Assembly: GCA_963815295.1 (NCBI GenBank)
Contig: CAWFFZ010000003.1
Location: 124,001 to 188,000, forward strand
Direction: 5' to 3'
Source of the DNA: JACDHG01 sp963815295
GTDB lineage: Bacteria > Actinomycetota > Actinomycetes > Propionibacteriales > Nocardioidaceae
DNA: 64,000 nt
Shown one piece after another: positions 33,365 through 47,657 of this stretch (within the stretch, counting starts at the first letter, position 1; each line of letters opens with the position of its first letter). The translations under genes and the position numbers were made by a program. The notes beneath the pieces were generated by a model, which was given only the letters and a program-made list of their open reading frames with translations, searched no databases and had not been told where the DNA came from.

Positions 33365-33601
33365 CCTCAGCAAGCACCCGTCGTTGTTCCGCCGGAGCAG
33401 GTGCGGGCTCACGTCGAGGCGAACGTGATGGCGTCCGGTGTCGCGTCGGCCGAGGCGAACGAGGTCGAGATCGTGCTGTTCATCGACCAGACGAGTACGT
33501 CGACGGCCAACGATCGACCGCAGACGTCGCTGAACCGAGTCGTGTTCACGATGGTCAAGAGTGGCGACCGATGGCTGGTCCACGAGATCACCGCACTATG
33601 A
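33365..33601 (+). pseudogene. 3' remnant of a Mce-associated-type protein gene
   Basis: Reading on from an in-frame stop at 33362, the frame encodes VVPPEQVRAHVEANVMASGV, then EVEIVLFIDQTSTSTAND, RPQTSLNRVVFTMVKSGDRW and LVHEITAL. This is the C-terminal third of the Mce-associated membrane proteins (VirB8/lumazine-like fold), which are normally near 180 residues with a membrane span. The N-terminal two thirds and the span are absent, and no upstream frame supplies them. No ribosome site serves the internal GTG. I read it as a decayed gene; a short expressed protein from 33401 is the alternative. Confidence 0.6.
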
Positions 33602-33746
33602 CAAAGACGGGCAAGAGCCGCGTTCTGCCGAGATTTTGACCCCCCAACGTGGCCAGAATGCTTGACTCCGGGCCCTGCTCGCGGGATGCTCGGCGCAGTT
33701 CCGATCGCGAACCTGGCGAACTGCGGGCTTCGGTCCGCCTGCCTTG

Positions 33747-33776
33747 TTCGACAGCAGTCGGCCCATGGGGTAAACT
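33747..33776 (+). promoter_or_regulatory. possible rpoB promoter
   Basis: TTCGAC (33747-33752), 18-base spacer, TAAACT (33771-33776), followed by TGCTTCTTTGCGCTGCC, which resembles sequence found upstream of rpoB in other actinobacteria. It would give a leader of about 90 bases. Confidence 0.5.
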
Positions 33777-33873
33777 GCTTCTTTGCGCTGCCTTCCGCTC
33801 ACCTTCGACCCGGTCTCGGGTGGCCTCGGCATGCGCTTAACGTTGTGTTCGCGAGCCTTCGGAAGGACCCCTC

Positions 33874-36800
33874 TTGGCCGCCTCGCGCAAAGCCGGCACC
33901 AACAGTTCATCTAGTTCCTTGACCAGCAGCGGAGTCGACACCGGTCGCGTGTCCTTCGCCAAGATCGGCGAACCTCTCGAGGTTCCAGATTTGCTGGCCC
34001 TACAAGCAGACAGCTTCAACTGGCTCATCGGCGGTGAGTCATGGAGAGCCAGACTCGAAGAGGACCCCACACGGGGGCGCGAAGGCGTTCCCATGAGGTC
34101 GGGTCTCGAGGAGATCTTCACCGAGATCTCTCCCATCGAGGACTTCTCCGGCACCATGAGCCTGACGTTCAGCGAGCCCGTCTTCTACGAGCCCAAGAAC
34201 ACCGTCGAGGAGTGCAAGGAGCGCGACTTCACCTACTCCGCGCCGCTGTACGTCACGGCCGAGTTCATGAACAACGAGACGGGCGAGATCAAGAGCCAGA
34301 CCGTGTTCATGGGCGACTTCCCGCTGATGACCGACAAGGGCACGTTCATCGTCAACGGCACCGAGCGTGTCGTCGTCTCCCAGTTGGTCCGCTCCCCAGG
34401 TGTCTACTTCGAGCGCAGCATCGACAAGACCTCTGACAAGGACATCTTCAGCGCGAAGATGATCCCGTCCCGCGGTGCCTGGCTCGAGTTCGAGATCGAC
34501 AAGCGCGACATGGTCGGTGTCCGGCTCGACCGCAAGCGCAAGCAGAACGTCACGGTGCTGCTCAAGGCGCTCGGCTGGACCGAGGCGCAGATCCTCGAGG
34601 AGTTCGGCGAGTTCGAGTCGATCCGGCTCACCTTGGAGAAGGACCACACGTCCGGCCAGGACGACGCGCTGCTCGACATCTACCGCAAGCTGCGGCCCGG
34701 CGAACCGCCGACGCGCGAGGCAGCCCAGACGCTGCTCGAGAACTACTACTTCAACCCCAAGCGTTACGACCTCGCCAAGGTCGGCCGCTACAAGATCAAC
34801 AAGAAGCTCGGCCAAGACGAGGCCTACGACCAGCAGACGCTGACCGTGGACGACATCGTCGCCGCGATCCGATACATCGTTGCGCTGCACGACGGCCGCG
34901 AAGAGATGAACTCGCCGCGTGGACCCGTCGTCGTCGAGAAGGACGACATCGACCACTTCGGCAACCGCCGGCTGCGCACGGTCGGTGAGCTCATCCAAAA
35001 CCAGCTCCGCACGGGCCTTGCCCGGATGGAGCGGGTTGTCCGCGAGCGGATGACGACCCAGGACGTCGAGGCGATCACGCCGCAGACCCTGATCAACATC
35101 CGCCCGGTCGTCGCCGCGCTGAAGGAGTTCTTCGGCACGTCGCAGCTGAGCCAGTTCATGGACCAGATCAACCCCCTCGCGGGTCTGACCCACAAGCGGC
35201 GCTTGTCGGCGCTCGGCCCGGGTGGCCTGTCGCGTGAGCGCGCAGGTTTCGAGGTCCGCGACGTACACCCGTCGCACTACGGCCGGATGTGTCCGATCGA
35301 GACTCCCGAAGGTCCCAACATCGGGCTGATTGGCTCCCTGTCGACATTTGGGCGTGTCAACGCGTTCGGGTTCGTCGAGACGCCTTACCGCAAGGTCGTC
35401 AAGGGCACGGTCACCGACCAGATCGACTACCTGACTGCCGACGAGGAAGACCGCGTCGTCATCGCCCAGGCCAACGCACCGCTTACCTCGAAGTTCCTGT
35501 TCGAGGAAGAGCGGGTGCTGGTGCGGACGCGCCGTGGTGAGGTCGACTACGTGCCAGGCAGCGCCGTCGACTACATGGACGTCTCGCCACGCCAGATGGT
35601 GTCGGTCGCGACCGCGCTGATCCCGTTCCTCGAGCACGACGACGCCAACCGGGCGCTCATGGGTTCCAACATGCAGCGTCAGGCCGTCCCGCTCATCCGT
35701 GCTGAGGCGCCGCTCGTCGGCACCGGCATGGAGTACCGCGCCGCCGTCGACGCCGGAGACGTCCTGGTCGCCAAGGCGGCCGGTGTCGTCACCGAGGTCT
35801 CGGCAGACTCGGTCGAGGTCATGGAGGACGACGGTCGTTACGAGACCTACCGGCTCGCCAAGTTCCGCCGCTCCAACCAGGGCACCTGCGTCAACCAGCG
35901 ACCCACCGTGGCCGAGGGCGACCGGGTCGAGGTCGGCAGGCCGATCGCCGACGGGCCGAGCACCGACAAGGCCGAGATGGCCCTCGGGCGCAACCTGCTG
36001 GTCGCCTACATGCCGTGGGAGGGCCACAACTACGAAGACGCGATCATCCTCAGCCAGCGCCTGGTGCAGGAAGACGTCCTCACCTCGATCCACATCGAGG
36101 AGCACGAGGTCGACGCCCGCGACACCAAGCTGGGGCCTGAGGAGATCACCCGGGACATCCCGAACGTCTCCGACGAGATGCTGGCCGATCTCGACGAGCG
36201 AGGCATCATCCGGATCGGGGCCGAAGTGGTCCCAGGCGACATCTTGGTCGGCAAAGTCACGCCCAAGGGCGAGACAGAGCTAACTCCCGAAGAGCGGTTG
36301 CTCCGGGCGATCTTCGGTGAGAAGGCGCGCGAGGTGCGCGACACGTCGCTGAAGGTCAAGCACGGCGAGAGCGGCATCGTCATCGGTGTCCGCGTCTTCG
36401 ACCGTGAAGAGGACGACGAGCTTCCCCCCGGCGTCAACCAGCTCATCCGCGTCTACGTCGCGCAGAAGCGCAAGATCTCCGACGGCGACAAGCTGGCCGG
36501 ACGTCACGGCAACAAGGGTGTCATCTCGAAGATCCTGCCGGCTGAGGACATGCCGTTCCTCGAAGACGGCACTGCCGTCGACATCATCCTCAACCCGCTC
36601 GGTGTGCCAGGCCGGATGAACATCGGTCAGGTGCTTGAGGCCCACCTCGGGTGGGTCGCCAAGAACGGGTGGGAAGTCGAAGGTAATGCGGCCGACTGGC
36701 AGAAGCGACTGGGCGAGATCGGTCTGAGCAAGGCCCCGCCGAACACCAACGTCGCCACACCGGTGTTCGACGGTGCACGTGAGGATGAGATCTCGGGGCT

Positions 36801-37377
36801 GCTCGCCTCCACCCGCCCGAACCGCGACGGCGACCGGCTGGTCGGCGGCGACGGCAAGGCCAAGCTGTATGACGGCCGCACTGGCGAGCCCTTCCCGGCA
36901 CCTGTCTCCGTCGGCTACACCTACATCATCAAGCTCAACCACCTGGTCGACGACAAGATCCACGCGCGCTCGACCGGGCCGTACTCGATGATCACCCAGC
37001 AGCCACTCGGTGGTAAGGCTCAGTTCGGTGGTCAGCGTTTCGGCGAGATGGAGGTGTGGGCGCTCGAGGCCTACGGCGCCGCCTACGCGCTGCAGGAGCT
37101 GCTCACCATCAAGTCCGACGACATCCTCGGCCGCGTCAAGGTCTACGAGGCCATCGTCAAGGGCGAGAACATCCCCGAGCCGGGCATCCCCGAGTCGTTC
37201 AAGGTGCTCGTCAAGGAGATGCAGTCGCTGTGCCTCAACGTCGAGGTGCTGTCCAGCGACGGCGTCGCCATGGACATGCGTGACACCGACGAGGACGTCT
37301 TCCGTGCGGCCGAGGAGCTGGGTATCGACCTCGCTCGCCGGCCAAACGAGGGTGTCAGTTCGGTCGAGGAAGTCTGA
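33874..37377 (+). CDS. rpoB: DNA-directed RNA polymerase subunit beta
   Basis: Catalytic beta subunit, 1167 residues, normal for actinobacteria. TTG start with GGAAGGA before it and the family start AASRKAGTNSSSS. Rifamycin-region residues: D430, H440, R443 and S445 are wild type, but the usual QNNPLS reads QINPLA (I432 and A436, equal to E. coli N518 and S522). Other landmarks: GFEVRDVHPSHYGRMCPIET, SDGDKLAGRHGNKGVISK and LNPLGVPGRMNIGQ. The 648-base gap before it holds a hairpin, a gene relic and a probable promoter. Confidence 0.99.
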   Translation: MAASRKAGTNSSSSSLTSSGVDTGRVSFAKIGEPLEVPDLLALQADSFNWLIGGESWRARLEEDPTRGREGVPMRSGLEEIFTEISPIEDFSGTMSLTFSEPVFYEPKNTVEECKERDFTYSAPLYVTAEFMNNETGEIKSQTVFMGDFPLMTDKGTFIVNGTERVVVSQLVRSPGVYFERSIDKTSDKDIFSAKMIPSRGAWLEFEIDKRDMVGVRLDRKRKQNVTVLLKALGWTEAQILEEFGEFESIRLTLEKDHTSGQDDALLDIYRKLRPGEPPTREAAQTLLENYYFNPKRYDLAKVGRYKINKKLGQDEAYDQQTLTVDDIVAAIRYIVALHDGREEMNSPRGPVVVEKDDIDHFGNRRLRTVGELIQNQLRTGLARMERVVRERMTTQDVEAITPQTLINIRPVVAALKEFFGTSQLSQFMDQINPLAGLTHKRRLSALGPGGLSRERAGFEVRDVHPSHYGRMCPIETPEGPNIGLIGSLSTFGRVNAFGFVETPYRKVVKGTVTDQIDYLTADEEDRVVIAQANAPLTSKFLFEEERVLVRTRRGEVDYVPGSAVDYMDVSPRQMVSVATALIPFLEHDDANRALMGSNMQRQAVPLIRAEAPLVGTGMEYRAAVDAGDVLVAKAAGVVTEVSADSVEVMEDDGRYETYRLAKFRRSNQGTCVNQRPTVAEGDRVEVGRPIADGPSTDKAEMALGRNLLVAYMPWEGHNYEDAIILSQRLVQEDVLTSIHIEEHEVDARDTKLGPEEITRDIPNVSDEMLADLDERGIIRIGAEVVPGDILVGKVTPKGETELTPEERLLRAIFGEKAREVRDTSLKVKHGESGIVIGVRVFDREEDDELPPGVNQLIRVYVAQKRKISDGDKLAGRHGNKGVISKILPAEDMPFLEDGTAVDIILNPLGVPGRMNIGQVLEAHLGWVAKNGWEVEGNAADWQKRLGEIGLSKAPPNTNVATPVFDGAREDEISGLLASTRPNRDGDRLVGGDGKAKLYDGRTGEPFPAPVSVGYTYIIKLNHLVDDKIHARSTGPYSMITQQPLGGKAQFGGQRFGEMEVWALEAYGAAYALQELLTIKSDDILGRVKVYEAIVKGENIPEPGIPESFKVLVKEMQSLCLNVEVLSSDGVAMDMRDTDEDVFRAAEELGIDLARRPNEGVSSVEEV

Positions 37378-37378
37378 T

Positions 37379-37482
37379 GGGCGCGCTTGCGTGCCGATCA
37401 GGCTTCTGAGTGGGCCGAAGCGAACTTGTTCGCGAGGCTAGCCACCCCCGCCCCGAGACCTGCACTCAGGCAACAACCAAGA
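37379..37482 (+). promoter_or_regulatory. structured intergenic element upstream of rpoC (shared with rplK)
   Basis: Same ordered blocks as at 29509: GGGCGCGCTTGCGTGCCG (37379-37396), GAGTGGGCCGA (37408-37418), a 6-bp hairpin with TT loop (37420-37425 with 37428-37433), CGAGGC, and CAACAACCAAGA (37471-37482). The hairpin stem sequence differs from the rplK copy but pairing and loop are kept. Lies in the 158-base rpoB-rpoC gap. Confidence 0.6.
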
Positions 37483-37535
37483 CAGACGGTCTGACAACAG
37501 CAACACCCGCAGCAACATAAGACGAAGGAACAGTC

Positions 37536-41417
<3,882 letters not shown>

Positions 41418-41445
41418 CGCGAGCGGTTCAAGCACAACTGCAGAG

Positions 41446-41476
41446 AGGCGGCCACCCCAATGGGGTGGCCGCCTTT
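41446..41476 (+). terminator. terminator after rpoC
   Basis: Perfect 13-bp stem (41446-41458 with 41462-41474), AAT loop, followed by TT. Begins 28 bases after the rpoC stop and ends the rpoBC transcript. Confidence 0.75.
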
Positions 41477-41519
41477 CGCTGTGTCCGATCTTGATCTCCA
41501 CAGTGAGAGGATTCATTTC

Positions 41520-42662
41520 GTGACGGATGAATCTCCGGTCGCTGAGACCCCGAACCACGAGAAAGCTCGCATCGACCGATTCCGCAGCGCGGCGGCCGCG
41601 GCGGAGCGATGGCTCCCCGGAGCAAGCCAGCGACCGCCTGCCGACGTCCTGCGCGGGCTCGTGGACGCAGCGGCCGCCGAGACTGACCTCGAGTGGGACA
41701 GGTACGGCGACAGGGGACCGGTCGCGGCAGTCGAGCAGGAGGTGGCGGAACTCCTGGGTAAGCCCGCCGCCGCGATGTTCCCTAGTGGCACGATGGCGCA
41801 GCAGTGCATGCTCCGGGTCTGGACAGATCGCGCCGGTTCACAACGGGTTGCGCTGCCGGCGCAGTCGCATCTGCTGCATCACGAACTCGACGGCCCGCGG
41901 CTCTTGCACGGATTCCAGTTCGAGTCGCTGAGCGACGGCCCTCGAGTCCCGACGGTTGCTGACCTCACCAACGTTCCGGGAAAGCTCGGTGCCTGCCTGC
42001 TCGAACTCCCTCTTCGCGATGCCGGCTACCTGTTGCCGACGTGGGACGAGCTGTCCGCGTTCTCGACCGCCTGTCGTGAGAGGGGCGTCGCGTTGCACTT
42101 CGACGGTGCCCGGGTCTGGGAGTCGGCGCCGTACCTTGGTCACACACTGCCTGAGATCGCCGACCTTGCTGACTCTGTCTACGTCTCGTTCTACAAGGGT
42201 TTGCGCGGGCTTGCGGGTGCCGCCCTTGCTGGGCCGACGGATGCCATCGACGAGGCGCGCCAGTGGCGGCAGCGCATGGGCGGCACGTTGTTCACGATGC
42301 TTCCGTATGCCGTCGCTGCGCTCCGTGGTCTGCGCGAAGAGCTGCCACAGATGCCGGCGTACCACGATCGAGCGGTCGCTTTGGCCACGGCCTTCCAGGC
42401 GGCGGGGATTGAGGTGTTCCCGCAGCCACCGCATACGAACGCCTTCCGGATCCTGGTGGACGACGACCACGACGCGATTATCGAGCGTCTGACCCAGTTC
42501 ATGGAGACGGACGGCATCTCGGTGAGTCCGCCATGGGGTGCCGCCGACGTGCCTGGTTGGTCGTGGACCGAGTTCACTGTTGGACCTGCGACGCTCGATT
42601 GGTCAATCGAGGAGGCCGTCGAGGTTCTGACGAGGGCCCTCGGTCGAGGAGACGCTTCCTAG
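41520..42662 (+). CDS. threonine-aldolase-like, PLP-dependent lyase
   Basis: Fold-type I enzyme of the beta-eliminating lyase/threonine aldolase family, which cleaves L-threonine or related beta-hydroxy amino acids to glycine and an aldehyde. It is 380 residues. Seen: FPSGTMAQQCMLRVWTD, the substrate loop SHLLHHE, CRERGVALHFDGARVWE (PLP-binding Asp) and the PLP lysine K226 in SFYKGLRGLAGA. GTG start at 41520 with GAGAGG upstream. The N-terminal ~35 residues are longer than in typical aldolases. Substrate is not certain. Confidence 0.85.
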   Translation: MTDESPVAETPNHEKARIDRFRSAAAAAERWLPGASQRPPADVLRGLVDAAAAETDLEWDRYGDRGPVAAVEQEVAELLGKPAAAMFPSGTMAQQCMLRVWTDRAGSQRVALPAQSHLLHHELDGPRLLHGFQFESLSDGPRVPTVADLTNVPGKLGACLLELPLRDAGYLLPTWDELSAFSTACRERGVALHFDGARVWESAPYLGHTLPEIADLADSVYVSFYKGLRGLAGAALAGPTDAIDEARQWRQRMGGTLFTMLPYAVAALRGLREELPQMPAYHDRAVALATAFQAAGIEVFPQPPHTNAFRILVDDDHDAIIERLTQFMETDGISVSPPWGAADVPGWSWTEFTVGPATLDWSIEEAVEVLTRALGRGDAS

Positions 42663-42689
42663 ACCTTCCCGGCCGCTACTCTCATCGCC

Positions 42690-43133
42690 ATGAGCTACCC
42701 GCAGGGACACGCAGACCCCCTTTTCGAGTCGTTGACCCCTCTCGTCAACCGCGGTTCCTTGAGCCCGGCACAGGCCGACGAGGTCTACCGCGCGGTCAGC
42801 GATGGCCGCAGAGAAGCTGGCAAGCCGACCACGGAACCGGTCACTACCGGCTGGCATCGGCCGCGACTGCTGGCAGCTGTGTGCGTCCTGGGCGTCGGCC
42901 TGATGTTCGCCGCAGTGTGGATGGCCTCGATCACGGCCGACGGCGGAGGCACGGCTGCGGGCGGAGGGTCTGATGACTTCAACTGGATGTCGTTCGTCGT
43001 CATGGGAGTCGTCAGCTTGCTGCTCGTGGCGGCAGCGGCGCCGCTGGCCATGCTCCTGCGCGGCGCTCGGCCTCAGCCGTCATACCCACCGCACCCGGGC
43101 CCGCCGCCGCCTGTCTATCCGCAGCACGGGTAG
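42690..43133 (+). CDS. two-span membrane protein of unknown function
   Basis: 147 residues: a soluble N-terminus with a short helical repeat-like start (FESLTPLVNRGSLSPAQADE, resembling SHOCT-type tails), spans at about 60-82 and 100-121, and a Pro-rich C-terminus. No motif for function. TACTCT (42677-42682) ends 7 bases before the ATG and there is no ribosome site, so the mRNA may be leaderless. Confidence 0.72.
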   Translation: MSYPQGHADPLFESLTPLVNRGSLSPAQADEVYRAVSDGRREAGKPTTEPVTTGWHRPRLLAAVCVLGVGLMFAAVWMASITADGGGTAAGGGSDDFNWMSFVVMGVVSLLLVAAAAPLAMLLRGARPQPSYPPHPGPPPPVYPQHG

Positions 43134-43142
43134 GGCGTCTCC

Positions 43143-43601
43143 TTGAGCGAAACCGCGGTGCCGCACCAGCGGCTGGCCGCTCGTGCTTTGCTTCGCCGCG
43201 GCGGACAGGTGCTCCTCGCGCGCATCTCCGGTGCCGGATACGGCACGGCCGGCACGTGGACACTTCCCGGTGGTGGGGTCGACCACGGTGAGCATCCAGA
43301 GGTGTCGCTTCGTCGCGAGGTGCTCGAGGAGACAGGTCTCGAGATCGACGTCGGTCCTATCCTCGGCGTCTACTCCCGGCGGTTCACCGGGCTCTCGCCC
43401 CTCGGGGTGCTGGAGGACTTCCACGGCATCCACTTGGTGTACGCCGCGACCATCACCTCGGCTAGTGACGCGCCACGGGTCATCGAGGTCGATGGCACCA
43501 CCGACGATGTCGCCTGGATGGAGGTCGACGACATCAGGCAAGGCCACAGCGTCGAGGTCTCTGACGTAGTGCGGTTTGCGCTGGATCTGGAGAACCAGTG
43601 A
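43143..43601 (+). CDS. Nudix hydrolase
   Basis: 152-residue Nudix-fold pyrophosphohydrolase. The Nudix box is complete: GGGVDHGEHPEVSLRREV followed by LEETGL, with the REUxEE glutamates. TTG start at 43143, 9 bases after the previous stop, so probably co-transcribed with the membrane protein. The substrate (nucleotide, sugar nucleotide or other diphosphate) cannot be told from the sequence. Confidence 0.88.
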   Translation: MSETAVPHQRLAARALLRRGGQVLLARISGAGYGTAGTWTLPGGGVDHGEHPEVSLRREVLEETGLEIDVGPILGVYSRRFTGLSPLGVLEDFHGIHLVYAATITSASDAPRVIEVDGTTDDVAWMEVDDIRQGHSVEVSDVVRFALDLENQ

Positions 43602-43635
43602 CACCCGTTCAGCCTCGAGACCACGACCTCCCCTC

Positions 43636-43663
43636 TTGAATCGTGGCCTGCAGCCGGTAATGT
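43636..43663 (+). promoter_or_regulatory. promoter of the gene at 43671
   Basis: TTGAAT (43636-43641), 16-base spacer, TAATGT (43658-43663). The expected start site falls on or next to the A of ATG 43671, so the transcript would be leaderless. Confidence 0.55.
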
Positions 43664-43670
43664 TGATTAC

Positions 43671-44189
43671 ATGATTACTTCCTCTGACCACCAGTCCGTG
43701 AGCGCCTGGTTCGCCGGCCGACTTCCCGATGCCTGGACCGCGCAGCCACCCTCGATCACGGTCGACCGCGAGGAAATCACCGTGGTCGTCGAGGTCGACC
43801 CAGTGACGCTCGGTGAAGATGCCGGTGATGCTGAGCGCGCAGAGGCTGACTCAGGCAGGATCTCCGGTTGGCGCGAGCAGACGCGGGATGAGCGAATCGG
43901 CATTGCCCGCGAGGCAGAGGCGCGCTTCAAGCGGAAGGTGTCCTGGGGAGTGACGATCGGCAACCGTTCGGCACTGTTCACTCACCTGGCCGTTCCGGTG
44001 ATGACGCGGCTTCGTCAGCCGCAACGCCAGGTCCTCGACACCCTCGTCGAGTCGGGCGTGGCTCGGTCCCGGGCAGACGCCTTGAGCTGGTGCGTCCGTC
44101 TCGTCGGTCAGCACAGTGAGGAGTGGCTGAGCGAGCTGCGCGGCGCGATGGAGAAGGTCGAGGCTGTCCGCGAGCGCGGTCCTGCCTGA
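43671..44189 (+). CDS. conserved actinobacterial protein of unknown function
   Basis: 172 soluble residues. N-terminal half: a small alpha/beta segment (PPSITVDREEITVVVEVDP). C-terminal half is the best conserved by my recollection: FKRKVSWGVTIGNRSALFTH, LAVPVMTRLRQPQRQVLDTL and GVARSRADALSWCVRLVG, a helical part that looks like a ribbon-helix-helix-type start. I do not know its function. Position directly before the str operon. Translation is probably leaderless, with no ribosome site. Confidence 0.78.
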   Translation: MITSSDHQSVSAWFAGRLPDAWTAQPPSITVDREEITVVVEVDPVTLGEDAGDAERAEADSGRISGWREQTRDERIGIAREAEARFKRKVSWGVTIGNRSALFTHLAVPVMTRLRQPQRQVLDTLVESGVARSRADALSWCVRLVGQHSEEWLSELRGAMEKVEAVRERGPA

Positions 44190-44288
44190 CGCGGTCGGCG
44201 TCTCCGCGGCTTTCGACGGCTGCTGCGACCCTCGCACGCTGCGGGAACAGCCCATCTGCACGCTGCCTCGCACCAGTCTGCGGTCGTT

Positions 44289-44317
44289 TTGACCCTGCCC
44301 GCGGCAGCCGGTAATCT
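44289..44317 (+). promoter_or_regulatory. str operon promoter
   Basis: TTGACC (44289-44294), exactly 17-base spacer, TAATCT (44312-44317). The best sigma-A-type promoter in the window. It drives rpsL-rpsG-fusA-tuf through a leader of about 200 bases. Confidence 0.75.
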
Positions 44318-44523
44318 TGAACACTGTGCCTGGGCGATCCAGGTCCTCTCGTGTGCCGCTCAAGCCACGAGGTCTGTGCATGACCATCACCACTGCTAGG
44401 CGGTTGTCCGGCAGCAGGTGACCGACGTGAGGGCGACACGCCCGAGTGCGGGGGTCGCGACGCAGGCGCCCCACAGCGCAGAACCCACTGCACAGTGCAG
44501 CCGACAGGAAAGAGAACTACGCG
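44318..44523 (+). promoter_or_regulatory. str operon 5' leader with hairpin motif
   Basis: This gap (44190-44523) holds the promoter and a ~200-base leader. At 44434-44457 is CGACACGCCCGA, two variable bases, GCGGGGGTCG, folding as CGAC/GTCG plus CCCG/CGGG with an AGTG loop. The S10 leader has the same motif with an ACCG loop (49732-49755). The first part, 44190-44288, shows nothing I can name. Confidence 0.55.
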
Positions 44524-44897
<374 letters not shown>

Positions 44898-44898
<1 letters not shown>

Positions 44899-45368
44899 TG
44901 CCTCGCAAGGGCCCGGCCCCGAAGCGTCCGGTCGAGATCGATCCGGTCTACGGCAGCCAGCTGGTGACCCAGCTGATCAACAAGGTGCTCGTCGACGGCA
45001 AGAAGCAGGTTGCCGAGCGCATCGTGCATACCGCACTCGAGGGCTGCCGTGAGAAGACCGCGACCGACCCAGTGCTGACGCTCAAGCGGGCGCTCGACAA
45101 CGTCAAGCCGACGCTTGAGGTGCGCAGCCGCCGTGTCGGCGGCGCCACCTACCAGGTGCCAGTCGAGGTCCGCGCCAGCCGTTCCACCACGCTCGCACTG
45201 CGCTGGCTCGTCCAGTACTCCCAGGCCCGCCGCGAGAAGACCATGTCCGAGCGTCTGATGAACGAACTGCTGGATGCGTCGAACGGTCTCGGAGCAGCAG
45301 TCAAGAGACGCGAGGACACGCACAAGATGGCCGAGTCGAACAAGGCTTTCGCGCATTACCGCTGGTGA
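44898..45368 (+). CDS. rpsG: 30S ribosomal protein uS7
   Basis: Primary 16S rRNA-binding head protein, 156 residues, standard. Starts MPRKGPAPKRPVEIDPVYGS; LVTQLINKVLVDGKKQVAER, VGGATYQVPVEVRASR and RREDTHKMAESNKAFAHYRW are family blocks. Translationally coupled to rpsL (TAATG). A 122-base gap follows before fusA. Confidence 0.99.
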
Positions 45369-45490
45369 CAATCCGATGCCGAGGCGTCCGCTGACCACAG
45401 CGTCCCCACAGAGCTGTATGCCAGACATGGCGTCCCGCATTTTGCATCGTTGTCTCCACCCACCCATAGACCGTTAGGGAAGCGTCCACC

Positions 45491-47596
<2,106 letters not shown>

Positions 47597-47657
47597 CCAG
47601 TAGGGTACTCCCCGGCGTACACGTAACGAGTCAAGTCCTATCTAGGAGGAAGTCCAA

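Noticed and set aside
33636..33641. TTGACC as the -35 of rpoB
   Set aside because: No -10-like hexamer at 16-19 bases; the pair at 33747/33771 fits better.
34039..36105. A 688-codon open frame antisense to rpoB
   Set aside because: High-GC codon bias in rpoB leaves the opposite strand open; composition is Arg/Asp/Leu noise with no family and no promoter or ribosome site.
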